Below are positions 41,043-49,301 of a stretch of 64,000 bases of DNA, one piece after another (position 1 is the stretch's first letter; each line of letters starts with the position of its first letter). This DNA is from Paenibacillus_V sp046244365 (GTDB taxonomy: Bacteria; Bacillota; Bacilli; Paenibacillales; NBRC-103111). The DNA is taken from contig NZ_CP176395.1 of assembly GCF_046244365.1 (NCBI RefSeq), positions 6,262,001 through 6,326,000 on the forward strand, read 5' to 3'. The notes beneath the pieces are model-generated. The model was not told where the DNA came from, made no database searches, and saw only the letters and a list, made by a program, of their open reading frames with translations. Made by a program: the position numbers and the translations under genes.

Positions 41043-42963
41043 CGTCCCTCACCTCCGCCATGCCTTTGTCGTTGTTGTCGTTGTCGCTCCGGGACTTGTC
41101 GCGGCCGCCCCCCGCCTGCGGCTCGGAAGCGCTCGGCTCGGCCCCTTCCGCGCCGCCTTCCAAACGCATCGCTTCCGCTTGAGTAAGCGCAGGAATTTCA
41201 AGCACAACGGAGGTGCCGTGTCCGGTTACGCTGTCGATATCGAACACAAAATCTTTGCCGTAATACAATTGCAGCCGTCTATGCAAATTTTCCAGTCCGA
41301 TTCCCGTCGTGCGTTCGCTGGTGGACGCGTACCGGCCTAGCTTCATGCCGTGAAGCACCTCGGGGGGCATGCCGGCCCCGTCGTCGATGATTTCGAAGCG
41401 AACCCGCTCCTCCGCCATTCGTCCGGATATCCGCAGCGTTCCTTTGCCCCGTTTGGTTTCAAGTCCGTGCGTAATCGCATTTTCGACCAGCGGCTGGAGC
41501 AATAACTTAAGCGTATAATACCGCTCTATTTCCGGATCGATGTTTACGATGACCTCGAATTTGTCCCGATACCGCATTTTTTGAATCACGAGGTAATTGT
41601 GTATTTGCTGCATATCCTCGCCGATCGTAATAAAATGATTGCCTTTGCGGATACTGAACCGGAGCAGCTCGCCAAGCGAAACCGCCGTTCGGCTTATATC
41701 GTCCAGCTTATGAATCCGGGCCATCCAATTGATGGAATCGAGCGCATTATACAGAAAATGAGGATTAAACTGCGCATGGATCGCCTTGATTTCCGCTTCC
41801 TGCAGCATCAACTGCTTTTTGTATACCTCGTCGATCAGCAGCTTGATTTGCTGAAGCATGGCGTTGAAGCTCCTTCCGAGCTGTCCAACCTCATCGTTGT
41901 GCTTCGAAACGAACGTCACATCGAGATTCCCGTCTTCGACCCGGCTCATCAGGGAACGCAGCTTCCGAATCGGATTCGTGATGTTCACGGAGAGCTTATA
42001 CGCCAGCCAGCACGAAATAACGACGCCTGCGGCGATAATAAGCACCGTCAGATCGCGAATGCCGGCGCTTTCTTTCGTAAGCGCCGAAACGGGCACGATG
42101 CTGACCAGCTTGAAGCCCGTAGCTTCCGCTGTATCGTAGATCACCATATGCGGCGATGAGAAGCCGAGCTTCTGGGTAAAATACCCTTTGCGCCCCTGCA
42201 GAATCCGATCCATGTAGGGCTCCGCCAGCTTCGTGCCGACCTGACGCTTCGACGGCGTGCTGGAAACGATATAGCCGTTACGGTCGAGCAAAAACACTTG
42301 TCCGCCCGGAACGATCTGGGCCTTGTTGTATTTATCCGCCAGCGCCGACTCCATAATATCCACGACGAAGTAGCCGAGGGGCCGGTTCGTTTCAATGTTT
42401 TTAAGGAGCTGGCCGGAGCTTAGGACGATGCCGAAATCCTCCGTCTTTTTCATCGAATAGTGGGTGTCCCAAACGACGCTTCCCGCCGCCAGCTTGGTTT
42501 TACGGAACAGTCCCCAATTGACGTTGTATTCGTCGTACTGATTCGGAAGAAGCTCCCCTGTAAAATAACGGTCGCCGTTCTCGCCAAGTACGTACAGGTT
42601 GATATCCCACTTCTTAAAGCCGAGAAAGCTGTCCAGCAGCTGGTTGACGCGCTTGGCGTCCTGATGCTTCTCCGCCAGAGGACGGCTTCGGTCTTTGGCG
42701 AGCACCTCCTGGATTTCCCTGTTGCCGTATACGTACATGGAAAGCTGCTCGATATCTTTCACGAAATAAGTAAGACTGTAGTTGACCTGCGACAAATTTT
42801 CCAGAACCGTTTGACATACTTTGTCCAGGACGACGCTTGCCGATCGTTGATACGAGAATGCCCCCAGCAATGCGAGCGGCAGGATAGCGATCGCCAAATA
42901 CATCAAAATGAGCTTCGTTTGCAGCTTCATGCCGAACAACAACCGCTGAAGCCGTAAAACCAT
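41035..42963 (-). CDS. YesM-type membrane sensor histidine kinase
   Basis: 642 residues from ATG 42963 with GGGAGG eight bases upstream. Membrane segment 1 (LILMYLAIAILPLALLGAF) is followed by an extracellular sensor of about 270 residues (dCache-like), segment 2 near 310-330 (LTVLIIAAGVVISCWLAY), HAMP (NPIRKLRSLM) and then HisKA_7TM-type His_kinase with AIHAQFNPHFLYNALDSINW. The HATPase domain has LLLQPLVENAITHGLE, DDGAGMPPE and TGIGLENLHRRL. A C-terminal low-complexity tail (GGGRDKSRSDNDNND) is unusual but harmless. It pairs with the YesN-type regulator. Confidence 0.92.
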   Translation of the reverse strand: MVLRLQRLLFGMKLQTKLILMYLAIAILPLALLGAFSYQRSASVVLDKVCQTVLENLSQVNYSLTYFVKDIEQLSMYVYGNREIQEVLAKDRSRPLAEKHQDAKRVNQLLDSFLGFKKWDINLYVLGENGDRYFTGELLPNQYDEYNVNWGLFRKTKLAAGSVVWDTHYSMKKTEDFGIVLSSGQLLKNIETNRPLGYFVVDIMESALADKYNKAQIVPGGQVFLLDRNGYIVSSTPSKRQVGTKLAEPYMDRILQGRKGYFTQKLGFSSPHMVIYDTAEATGFKLVSIVPVSALTKESAGIRDLTVLIIAAGVVISCWLAYKLSVNITNPIRKLRSLMSRVEDGNLDVTFVSKHNDEVGQLGRSFNAMLQQIKLLIDEVYKKQLMLQEAEIKAIHAQFNPHFLYNALDSINWMARIHKLDDISRTAVSLGELLRFSIRKGNHFITIGEDMQQIHNYLVIQKMRYRDKFEVIVNIDPEIERYYTLKLLLQPLVENAITHGLETKRGKGTLRISGRMAEERVRFEIIDDGAGMPPEVLHGMKLGRYASTSERTTGIGLENLHRRLQLYYGKDFVFDIDSVTGHGTSVVLEIPALTQAEAMRLEGGAEGAEPSASEPQAGGGRDKSRSDNDNNDKGMAEVRDDV

Positions 42964-43043
42964 TACCGTGCCCTCCCTAACGCGTACAAGCGTATCCGTG
43001 AATCCGCTTCCCTGCTTGCGCGCAAACTCCCCTTTTGCCTATC

Positions 43044-43072
43044 ATCATAATCGGATCGGAACGCTTATTCAA
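43044..43072 (-). promoter_or_regulatory. Sigma-A promoter of the YesM/YesN operon
   Basis: The minus-strand reading gives TTGAAT (43067-43072), 17 bases, TATGAT (43044-43049). It lies about 80 bases before the kinase start. The remaining gap to the DUF421 gene shows no certain promoter on the plus strand. Confidence 0.55.
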
Positions 43073-43224
43073 CTGTATCCAGCTGGATGGAATATTGCCT
43101 ATACTTCCAAATCCGCGGTATCCACCCTTAATTTCGCCAGGTTATAACAAGCCGATAAGTAAGATAATGTAGATGATGCAATGGATTTCAATCTTGAACG
43201 GAGCCGGAGTGGAGGGAATAAACA

Positions 43225-44085
43225 ATGCCGGATTGGTTAGAAGTATGCTTGCGGACTTTATTTGCCGTTTTCATCCTTTTCCTGTTGACCAGACTGCTCG
43301 GTAAGAGACAGGTTACCCAACTTTCCCCATTCGAGTATATTACCGGGATTACGATCGGTAGCCTAGCCGCTTATATTTCGCTTGATATGGAATCAGAATG
43401 GTATCTGGGATTGTTAGCTCTAACCGTATGGGTAATGGTGTCTCTGGGCATCGAATTTTTGCAGCTCAAAAGCAAGACGGCCCGGGACTGGCTCGACAGC
43501 AGGGCGACGGTGCTCATTAAAGACGGGAAGGTGCTTGAGGATAACTTAAAAAAAGAACGTCTTACAAGCGACGAGCTTCTCGAGCAGCTGCGAAACAAAA
43601 ACATTTTCAAGGTGGCGGACGTCGAATTCGCCATTATCGAGCCGAACGGCAGCGTCAACGTTCTGCTCAAAAAGGAAAACCAGCCCCTTACACCCGCCCA
43701 TCTCGGAATCAAAACCGGGCCGGAGCAGGAGCCGCAAGCCGTCATCATGGACGGTATCGTCATGGACGATCCGCTGTCGAGGCTTGGACTGAACCGGGGG
43801 TGGCTGCAAACCGAATTGGAGAAGCTGGGCGTTGCAGCCGATAACGTGTATCTGGGTCAAGTCGATTCCTACGGGCAGCTCTACGTCGATTTATTCGATG
43901 ACCAAATTAATGTGCCCCAACCTCAGCAAAAAGCATCCTTGCTCGCGCAATTAAAAAAATGCGAGGCGGATCTCGAAATGTTCGGGCTTTCAACCGACAA
44001 CGAGAAAGCCAAGTGGATGTACGAACAATGCTCCAAGGAACTGGATGACGTTATCGGAAATGTAAAGCCTCTGCTTATTCGCTAA
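43225..44085 (+). CDS. DUF421/YetF-family membrane protein
   Basis: 286 residues from ATG 43225 behind GGAGGG. Three N-terminal membrane segments (TLFAVFILFLLTRLL, YITGITIGSLAAYISL, YLGLLALTVWVMVSLGIEF) are followed by two cytosolic DUF421-type repeats. LIKDGKVLEDNLKKERLTSDELLEQLR and EFAIIEPNGSVNVLLKKENQPLT are the family landmarks. The C-terminal part has an extended acidic region (KKCEADLEMFG). YetF relatives in Bacillus are linked to spore membrane properties and germination. The function is not established. It is monocistronic. Confidence 0.88.
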   Translation: MPDWLEVCLRTLFAVFILFLLTRLLGKRQVTQLSPFEYITGITIGSLAAYISLDMESEWYLGLLALTVWVMVSLGIEFLQLKSKTARDWLDSRATVLIKDGKVLEDNLKKERLTSDELLEQLRNKNIFKVADVEFAIIEPNGSVNVLLKKENQPLTPAHLGIKTGPEQEPQAVIMDGIVMDDPLSRLGLNRGWLQTELEKLGVAADNVYLGQVDSYGQLYVDLFDDQINVPQPQQKASLLAQLKKCEADLEMFGLSTDNEKAKWMYEQCSKELDDVIGNVKPLLIR

Positions 44086-44108
44086 TCGAGGTTGATTCAC
44101 AAGCCAAA

Positions 44109-44137
44109 GAACCGGCGTATCCGCGATACGCCGGTTC
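44109..44137. terminator. Bidirectional terminator between YetF-like and comQ-like genes
   Basis: A perfect 12-bp stem, gaaccggcgtat with atacgccggttc, has a 5-base loop. It separates converging genes. The plus-strand T-run is short (ttctt). Confidence 0.75.
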
Positions 44138-44152
44138 TTCCTGCGGATGAAG

Positions 44153-45088
44153 CTATGCTGTAACCGCTTCGGGGGCAAACGTCGTTCTCTTAAACTGTTC
44201 CTTCCACGGAGAGACCGCGTCGATCGAATCGAGCAAGGCTTCCGCCCTTTTGACGTACAGCTCCTGGATGATTCTCGTATATTCGATACAGCCGGAATTT
44301 TCGATATAGTCGATGCAAGCTTGCTTGTGAAGCATAAATTGTTCCTTGGACATTTCACCTTCATAATATTGCCGGAGATAAGGAAACGATTCATTCTGAT
44401 CCGCCAACAGGTAGAAAACCGGAAGCGTCCGCTTTTTGTGCAGAAGATCGTTCTTTACGTCAATCCGTAGCAAATCGCGCAAGTCGTTGTCGATTTGGGC
44501 GATGATCCCGATGCAGCCGGCCAATTCGTCCAATTTGCTTACGGTTTCCTCCGGCAGGTTCAATCCGGTATAGCCCATGCAGCAGGCAAGCCGAAGCAGA
44601 GAGCCCGATTTATCCGAAACCATGGCGATATAATCGGCTTCCGTAGCGACGTCCTGCGCAAGATCGCGGTATTGGCCGTTGATCGAGCGCATGACGATCC
44701 TGGCGATCAAGCCGGCATTCGGGCCTTCCGAGCCGCCGGTTTCGCTCAGCTTTCCAAGCTCCCCAAGCGTTCCGGCCAGCAAAGCCAGTACGGCGTTTAA
44801 AGCAAGCTCGGCCGGACATTGGCACCACGTTTTGGCGTCATTGTCGCCGTCCTGCAGATCGTCCGCAATGTCAAGCGACAAGATGATCATCTCGGTAAGC
44901 GCCGCATAGCGAAGCAGTAACGGGGATTTGCCTCCGAGCATGAAATGGACGTTTTCGGTAATTTCTCCCCATCTGGAACCTTCGGCCGCTTTATCGCCGA
45001 TAAACGTTTTGAGCAGACTGTTAAATCCCGGCACGTGCACCAATTCGTCTACAAGCTCGTTCATTTGCTCTTGGACAACCCGCTTCAT
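44153..45088 (-). CDS. comQ: ComQ-like isoprenyl transferase
   Basis: 311 residues. The polyprenyl synthetase fold is shown by DIADDLQDGD (first Asp-rich motif, residues 76-80) and the degenerate second motif QIDNDLRDL near 200. HKKRTLPVFYLL is the usual lysine-containing segment between helices. ComQ prenylates the tryptophan of the ComX precursor with farnesyl or geranyl diphosphate and helps export and cleavage. Here it lies 47 bases after a ComP-like kinase gene on the same strand, with a ComX-like ORF divergent on the far side. A plain isoprenoid chain synthase is possible, but the neighbours argue for ComQ. Confidence 0.8.
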   Translation of the reverse strand: MKRVVQEQMNELVDELVHVPGFNSLLKTFIGDKAAEGSRWGEITENVHFMLGGKSPLLLRYAALTEMIILSLDIADDLQDGDNDAKTWCQCPAELALNAVLALLAGTLGELGKLSETGGSEGPNAGLIARIVMRSINGQYRDLAQDVATEADYIAMVSDKSGSLLRLACCMGYTGLNLPEETVSKLDELAGCIGIIAQIDNDLRDLLRIDVKNDLLHKKRTLPVFYLLADQNESFPYLRQYYEGEMSKEQFMLHKQACIDYIENSGCIEYTRIIQELYVKRAEALLDSIDAVSPWKEQFKRTTFAPEAVTA

Positions 45089-45135
45089 TCGACTCCCACT
45101 TTCCGTTTAATGTTTTGTTGGAGCACTGCGCTTGC

Positions 45136-47460
45136 TTATGCAGTCAGCCCGTCGAAGGAAGGCAGCGCGATATTGATTTTTACGCCGCAGCCTTTGCCGG
45201 TCTTGAGCTCCCAGATGCCGTTCAGATGGAGCACCCGGCTCTTCAGCTGTTCGATTCCGATGCCGGAGGAGCCGATTTGTTTCGGTACGGTCCGGTTCGG
45301 GTCAAACCCTACGCCATTGTCTTCGTACGATAGAATCAGTCCCTCCGAGCCCGCTTTAAGCCGGATCACGACCTTGGACGCTTCCGAATGTTTCTTGGCG
45401 TTGTTCAGCAGCTCCTGAATCATCCGGAACAGATGCCGTTTCGTTTCCATATCGCGATTTTCGATCCGGATTTCCTGCTCGGTTTGAAAATCGATGACGA
45501 ACGGACTGCCGTATGCTTCGCGCTCGATCACTTTCTCCAGCGTGCGGATCAAGCCGATTTCCTTGAGCAGATGCGGATGCAGCTCGAAGCAGCTTTGCCT
45601 CAGGTTCGTATTGATGATCTCGATGTATTCGATCAGACTGTTCATCTGCTCCGCATCTTCCTTCTGAAAGGCGTATTTGTTTAACACCCCGCTCAGCCTT
45701 CTTTTTAGAAAAAAGAGATCCTGCATCGTCGTATCGTGCAAATCCGTCGCGATTCTCCCTCTTTCCTTCTCCTGAAGCTCGAAAGTCAGCTTGCGGAACC
45801 ATTGAAAATCGTTCGCCTCGTCTTTGTTCGGCAGTTGCGAGGCCAGATGCTCCAGCTTCGCCGTCAGTTTGCGGATCAGATGCATGTTCTCGAGGCTAAC
45901 GGCCAAATACGAAACGATAATGTTCAGCCACTGCAGCTCCTCCATGCCGAGCAGCGTATTCGCCCGCGTACGCGTCATGATCAGGTGGCTCGTGAACTCC
46001 TCGTGGCTGTTGATCTTCAGACAGGAGAAATCCGGATGCTCCTCCGATCCCGATGCAATGAACGCTTCCACCGCCGGAATGTCGATTTCCCCCTCGTAAA
46101 TCGTCTCCACCGTCTCCTTGTATTTGAAAACGATGGCGCCGCCGTATACCTCCAGTGTCTGTACGATATCGACGAGAATGATGCTCTTCAGCTCGTGAAA
46201 GCTTGTAATGTTCGATAAATTTTTGGCGATTTTCTTAATCGACATTTGCAGAAGATGTTTCCGCGGAAATAGAAAAGCCTGCATTTTCGTAACGAAATAT
46301 TCAAGCGAATAGAGCAGGAACGATTGCAGGACGACCAAGATGAGAAAGAGCAGCACAAGATTCTCTCCTACTTGATCGCCTTGATAAAAAACGGCAAAAA
46401 GTCCGGTAAACACGGCGCTTGGCAGCAGGGCAATGATCGTCGTCATCATAATCCGGCGCACGATCATATCGACGTTGTACAGCTGTTTGGTCGTAATCAG
46501 GTAGGCGAACGAAATCGGAAAAAACAGGATCGTCCAGCTTAAAGCAAACGAATCCACCAGTTCCCTTCCGTATATCAGCTTCGGGATAAAGGTCAAGATC
46601 ACAATCGGCGAAAATGAAATGAACAACGAGCACCAGACGGTTTTGATCAGCGTGGAAAGATAAGACTTCTCCTTGGCATATTTAACGAATAAATAGACGA
46701 AGAAAACAAAAATGATCGAAATGACGGCAATGAAGTAAACCATCGTAAAGCCTACCAACCAATTGAACAACGGATACGTTCCTTCGCTGACGATAAAAAA
46801 TGCGAAATGCAGCAATAGCGAAAAGATGATGGGAACATACATCGCCTTCACGAACCTCGTTGAAACCAGAAAAGCCCCCTTCTCCTGCAGGACCACCATA
46901 AGAAAGTGCAGAAAGACGACCGGTATGAACATGACGCCCACGCTGACGATAATTTTGCCCAAAGCGTCTCCCCTAGCCGATGCCCCCAGGCTCATAAAGA
47001 CGAGTCCCGTATTCAGAAAGACGTATGACAAATATTTCGCCGACGCGGACCCCTTTAGTTTGATCGAAAGCATTAGTGCCATCGCGAAACTCAACATGCC
47101 GCCGATTAAAGGAAGCAAGTCGGTATTGGCCGTAAAGGTTCCGTCGTCCGCCTTTACCACAAGCCGCTGTCCGTCGCGTGAAACGACGATTTCTTCAAAT
47201 TGATCGAGGGTTTTCCATTTCATCACGGAGTCGTGGCGATCGGGAGCTTGTCCGTCAACCTCCAGAATGATATCGCCTAGGCGAAGGCCTTCTTTATCGG
47301 CGATATTTTTGGATTCGAAGCTATGGATGGCCCATTGTCCATTCAGCTTCTCCAAGGAAATTCCCGTTATCGGATAGCTGAAAATAACATGGATCAACCA
47401 TCCCTGTATCGCAACGAATACCGAGAATAAAATAATTCCAAATATTTTATTTTTCATCAT
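45136..47460 (-). CDS. comP: ComP-like membrane sensor histidine kinase with PDZ-like loop
   Basis: 774 residues; ATG 47460 and 47457 are both usable behind AGGAG, the second at better spacing. Helix 1 (IFGIILFSVFVAIQGWLI) is followed by an outside domain with GLRLGDIILEVDGQAP, a PDZ-like segment as in ComP. About seven more membrane helices lie between residues 115 and 380, then a cytoplasmic GAF-like region. The HisKA_3 box is RGRIATDLHDTTMQDLFFLK and the HATPase has QELLNNAKKHSE, YEDNGVGFDP and GIGIEQLKSRV. Length (774) is almost that of Bacillus ComP (769). It should sense the prenylated peptide. No ComA-type regulator is adjacent. Confidence 0.85.
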   Translation of the reverse strand: MMKNKIFGIILFSVFVAIQGWLIHVIFSYPITGISLEKLNGQWAIHSFESKNIADKEGLRLGDIILEVDGQAPDRHDSVMKWKTLDQFEEIVVSRDGQRLVVKADDGTFTANTDLLPLIGGMLSFAMALMLSIKLKGSASAKYLSYVFLNTGLVFMSLGASARGDALGKIIVSVGVMFIPVVFLHFLMVVLQEKGAFLVSTRFVKAMYVPIIFSLLLHFAFFIVSEGTYPLFNWLVGFTMVYFIAVISIIFVFFVYLFVKYAKEKSYLSTLIKTVWCSLFISFSPIVILTFIPKLIYGRELVDSFALSWTILFFPISFAYLITTKQLYNVDMIVRRIMMTTIIALLPSAVFTGLFAVFYQGDQVGENLVLLFLILVVLQSFLLYSLEYFVTKMQAFLFPRKHLLQMSIKKIAKNLSNITSFHELKSIILVDIVQTLEVYGGAIVFKYKETVETIYEGEIDIPAVEAFIASGSEEHPDFSCLKINSHEEFTSHLIMTRTRANTLLGMEELQWLNIIVSYLAVSLENMHLIRKLTAKLEHLASQLPNKDEANDFQWFRKLTFELQEKERGRIATDLHDTTMQDLFFLKRRLSGVLNKYAFQKEDAEQMNSLIEYIEIINTNLRQSCFELHPHLLKEIGLIRTLEKVIEREAYGSPFVIDFQTEQEIRIENRDMETKRHLFRMIQELLNNAKKHSEASKVVIRLKAGSEGLILSYEDNGVGFDPNRTVPKQIGSSGIGIEQLKSRVLHLNGIWELKTGKGCGVKINIALPSFDGLTA

Positions 47461-47489
47461 TAATTCTCCTATTCATCCAAATTTTCTGA

Positions 47490-47495
47490 TATAAT
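47490..47495 (+). promoter_or_regulatory. -10 box of the comX-like gene
   Basis: A perfect TATAAT lies 44 bases before the comX-like ATG. No good -35 was found at 16-18 bases. On the other strand the same AT-rich stretch may also serve the comP-like gene. The full divergent gap is 78 bases. Confidence 0.4.
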
Positions 47496-47538
47496 AATGG
47501 CGGAAAGACAAATAAAATGTAGAAAGAGGTCGACGAAC

Positions 47539-47721
47539 ATGCAAAATGTGATCTGGTCTTCTGATTTGAAGCAGGCGGTAAGAGAATTGAAAGCTTCCAA
47601 ACAACACGAACTCCCTATCCATGCTGGTCGGTTCTCGCTTTCCCAAGATGAAACTGCCGAAATGCTGAAGCAGTTCCAGCAAAACAAACAACCGCGCCAA
47701 GCTGGTGGTCAGTGGGTCTAG
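47539..47721 (+). CDS. comX: ComX-like prenylated pheromone precursor
   Basis: 60 residues from ATG 47539, with AAAGAGG upstream; an upstream in-frame ATG at 47497 sits before the ribosome site and is unlikely. The protein starts MQNVIWSSDLKQAVRELKAS, compatible with the ComX leader pattern (MQ-x-hydrophobic, a lysine-rich helix). LSQDETAEMLKQFQ follows, like the helix before the ComX cleavage region. It ends QPRQAGGQWV: one tryptophan second from the end, where ComX carries its prenylated Trp. The other Trp is at residue 6. It is divergent from comP, with its own -10 and a strong terminator. Sequence similarity is weak, as is usual for ComX, so the call rests on layout and context. Confidence 0.6.
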   Translation: MQNVIWSSDLKQAVRELKASKQHELPIHAGRFSLSQDETAEMLKQFQQNKQPRQAGGQWV

Positions 47722-47750
47722 TTTCTCTACATAATTTTACCAAATGAAAA

Positions 47751-47794
47751 AGAGATTGTATATTAGGACTTTTCATCCCTAATATACAATCTCT
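47751..47794. terminator. Strong bidirectional terminator after comX-like gene
   Basis: A perfect 17-bp stem, agagattgtatattagg with cctaatatacaatctct, has a 10-base loop and A/T-rich flanks on both sides. It ends the comX-like transcript and the converging zinc-finger gene. Confidence 0.85.
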
Positions 47795-47836
47795 TCCCTT
47801 TTACGACGATTACTGACACGGAATGCGTTTTACCGC

Positions 47837-48541
47837 TTAATGGCGGACAATTGCCGAATCCGTATCGTCCTGCAGAAGTCCGCGCATCAGCAGCAAATAA
47901 TCCAGCGATGCCGGCACGTCTTCTTCCACCGGAACCGCGGTATAGGTCGTGCCCTGCAGCAGCGTATGGACCTCGATCCGTTCCGGCAACCTGCCGAAGG
48001 CACGGTCGCAGATCGCCACGGCCGTATGCAGGAATGCCCGCACGACGTTCGGATCGTCATGGACGATAAATTTTTTCAGAACGAACGAGGTGGTTCCCCA
48101 CTCGGCTACCTGAACGATCATCGACAGCTCCGCATCCAGCTCCGGCAAGCGAACCGAATGCTTCTCGAACAGACTGAAGGGCTCCATGCCGCCGGAATCC
48201 CGCAGCAGATGAATGACTAAATAGTGCTTGACGATCTTTTGGACCCGTTCAAAATGCTCCTTTGACCGAAACGACTTCACTTTGTTCGTCCACCTCTTGT
48301 CAAGACTATTCAAGATGCCGATCGCCGTCCGTTGCTCGGAAGGAAGCATGTAGTAATCGTTAATGGCGTGATTGACCGCATATTGCACGAGGTGCTGCCA
48401 GCTGGGTCCGCAGCTGTGGCCGTTACTGCGCTTACGTTTGAAGCAGTCCGGACATTGCCAATATTGCTCCATTTCATAATCCAGCAGCTTCTCCGAGCCT
48501 GCCGGCATTTCCGCCGTTTCCGTTACGATCGTTTCATTCAC
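47837..48541 (-). CDS. Cys-rich (zinc ribbon-like) protein of unknown function
   Basis: 234 residues from GTG 48541, seven bases after GGAGG; the longer frame to 48577 overlaps the ribosome site. The N-terminal part has YWQCPDCFKRKRSNGHSCG (C-x2-C and a later Cys), a partial zinc-binding pattern. The rest, WQHLVQYAVNHAINDYYML, ELSMIVQVAEWGTTSFVLKKF and RAFLHTAVAICDRAFGRLPE, has the strand-strand-helix rhythm of RecB-like PD-(D/E)xK nucleases. The expected Asp and Glu-x-Lys are missing. I therefore regard it as a possible catalytically dead relative, at low confidence. It converges on the comX-like gene and may not belong to that system. Confidence 0.6.
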   Translation of the reverse strand: MNETIVTETAEMPAGSEKLLDYEMEQYWQCPDCFKRKRSNGHSCGPSWQHLVQYAVNHAINDYYMLPSEQRTAIGILNSLDKRWTNKVKSFRSKEHFERVQKIVKHYLVIHLLRDSGGMEPFSLFEKHSVRLPELDAELSMIVQVAEWGTTSFVLKKFIVHDDPNVVRAFLHTAVAICDRAFGRLPERIEVHTLLQGTTYTAVPVEEDVPASLDYLLLMRGLLQDDTDSAIVRH

Positions 48542-48583
48542 ATGAATTCCTCCCTGTCGTTCCCGCCAAAATAGCAAATCCGT

Positions 48584-49036
48584 CTATTGCTGACTGAGCA
48601 CCTGCCGCATAAAGCTTCTGCCGAACTCGCGGCATTGCTCCCGCTCCTCCGAGCTTGGGGATAGCTCCAGCTTCAAGCCGTCAAGCTTCAGGTCGCTGCC
48701 TAGCTTGCGCAGCTTAGCCTGAATCGTGTCCACCGCAGCGCAGAAGAGCGAGTAGCTCGTATCGCCCGAACCGAATGCGGCGCCCGGCTTGCCCTGCAGA
48801 TCGAGCCCGTCCATTTCTTCATAGAAATCGAGGAACTCATCCGGCAGATCGCCGTCTCCCCAAGTATACGCGCCAAGCACGATGCCATCGTACTCCAGAA
48901 ACTCGGATGCGTTTGCATCGAACGCGTCCTTAACCGTGACCTCCCCGCCAATCTCCCGCAAACCTTCCGCGATGGCTTCCGCCATGTCCTGCGTATTCCC
49001 CGTCATGCTAGCGTAAACCACGATTATTTTTTTCAT
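48584..49036 (-). CDS. Flavodoxin
   Basis: 150 residues from ATG 49036 behind CGGAGGG; an ATG at 49054 is in frame but overlaps the ribosome site. IIVVYASMTGNTQDMAEAIA holds the phosphate-binding loop for FMN (S/T-x-T-G-N-T). YDGIVLGAYTWGDGDLPDEF and FGSGDTSYSLFCAAVD are the two isoalloxazine loops. Short-chain flavodoxins replace ferredoxin under iron starvation. A Fur-like box is 165 bases upstream, in front of the small ORF that overlaps its 5' end. This supports iron control of the pair. Confidence 0.92.
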   Translation of the reverse strand: MKKIIVVYASMTGNTQDMAEAIAEGLREIGGEVTVKDAFDANASEFLEYDGIVLGAYTWGDGDLPDEFLDFYEEMDGLDLQGKPGAAFGSGDTSYSLFCAAVDTIQAKLRKLGSDLKLDGLKLELSPSSEEREQCREFGRSFMRQVLSQQ

Positions 49037-49166
49037 TTTTATCGCCCTCCGCATCCTTTTTCTTGTCGTCTATAGAAGTCATTATGGCAATCGGCCAACC
49101 GGATTTGCGGTCTGCTTGATCCGGATGCTCCGACAGCCGTTCCACGACATCAAACAATAAACCCAT
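49008..49166 (-). CDS. Short ORF upstream of and overlapping flavodoxin
   Basis: 52 residues from ATG 49166, seven bases after AGAGGG; an earlier ATG at 49199 (63 residues) has no ribosome site. The sequence MGLLFDVVERLSEHPDQADR continues to a Lys/Asp/Asn-rich end (DDKKKDAEGDKNEKNNRGLR). It overlaps the flavodoxin start by 29 bases, so coupling is likely. Family not recognised. It may be a leader ORF or a small partner protein. Being first behind the Fur-like box, it would be made under iron limitation. Confidence 0.5.
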   Translation of the reverse strand: MGLLFDVVERLSEHPDQADRKSGWPIAIMTSIDDKKKDAEGDKNEKNNRGLR

Positions 49167-49200
49167 TCCATCACCCTCTAACTCAAAATAACCTTTCATT

Positions 49201-49219
49201 GAGAAAGATTATCATTTTC
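49201..49219. promoter_or_regulatory. Fur box upstream of the flavodoxin unit
   Basis: The minus-strand reading GAAAATGATAATCTTTCTC matches 16 of 19 positions of GATAATGATAATCATTATC. It lies between the AraC regulator and the small ORF/flavodoxin pair. Confidence 0.6.
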
Positions 49220-49301
49220 AATTAAAGAGATCTGCCCGATAACGGATTTATTTCGACGACAGACGGATTTTTCGGTTTGGAAAGCGATAGCGGATGTGTT
49301 C

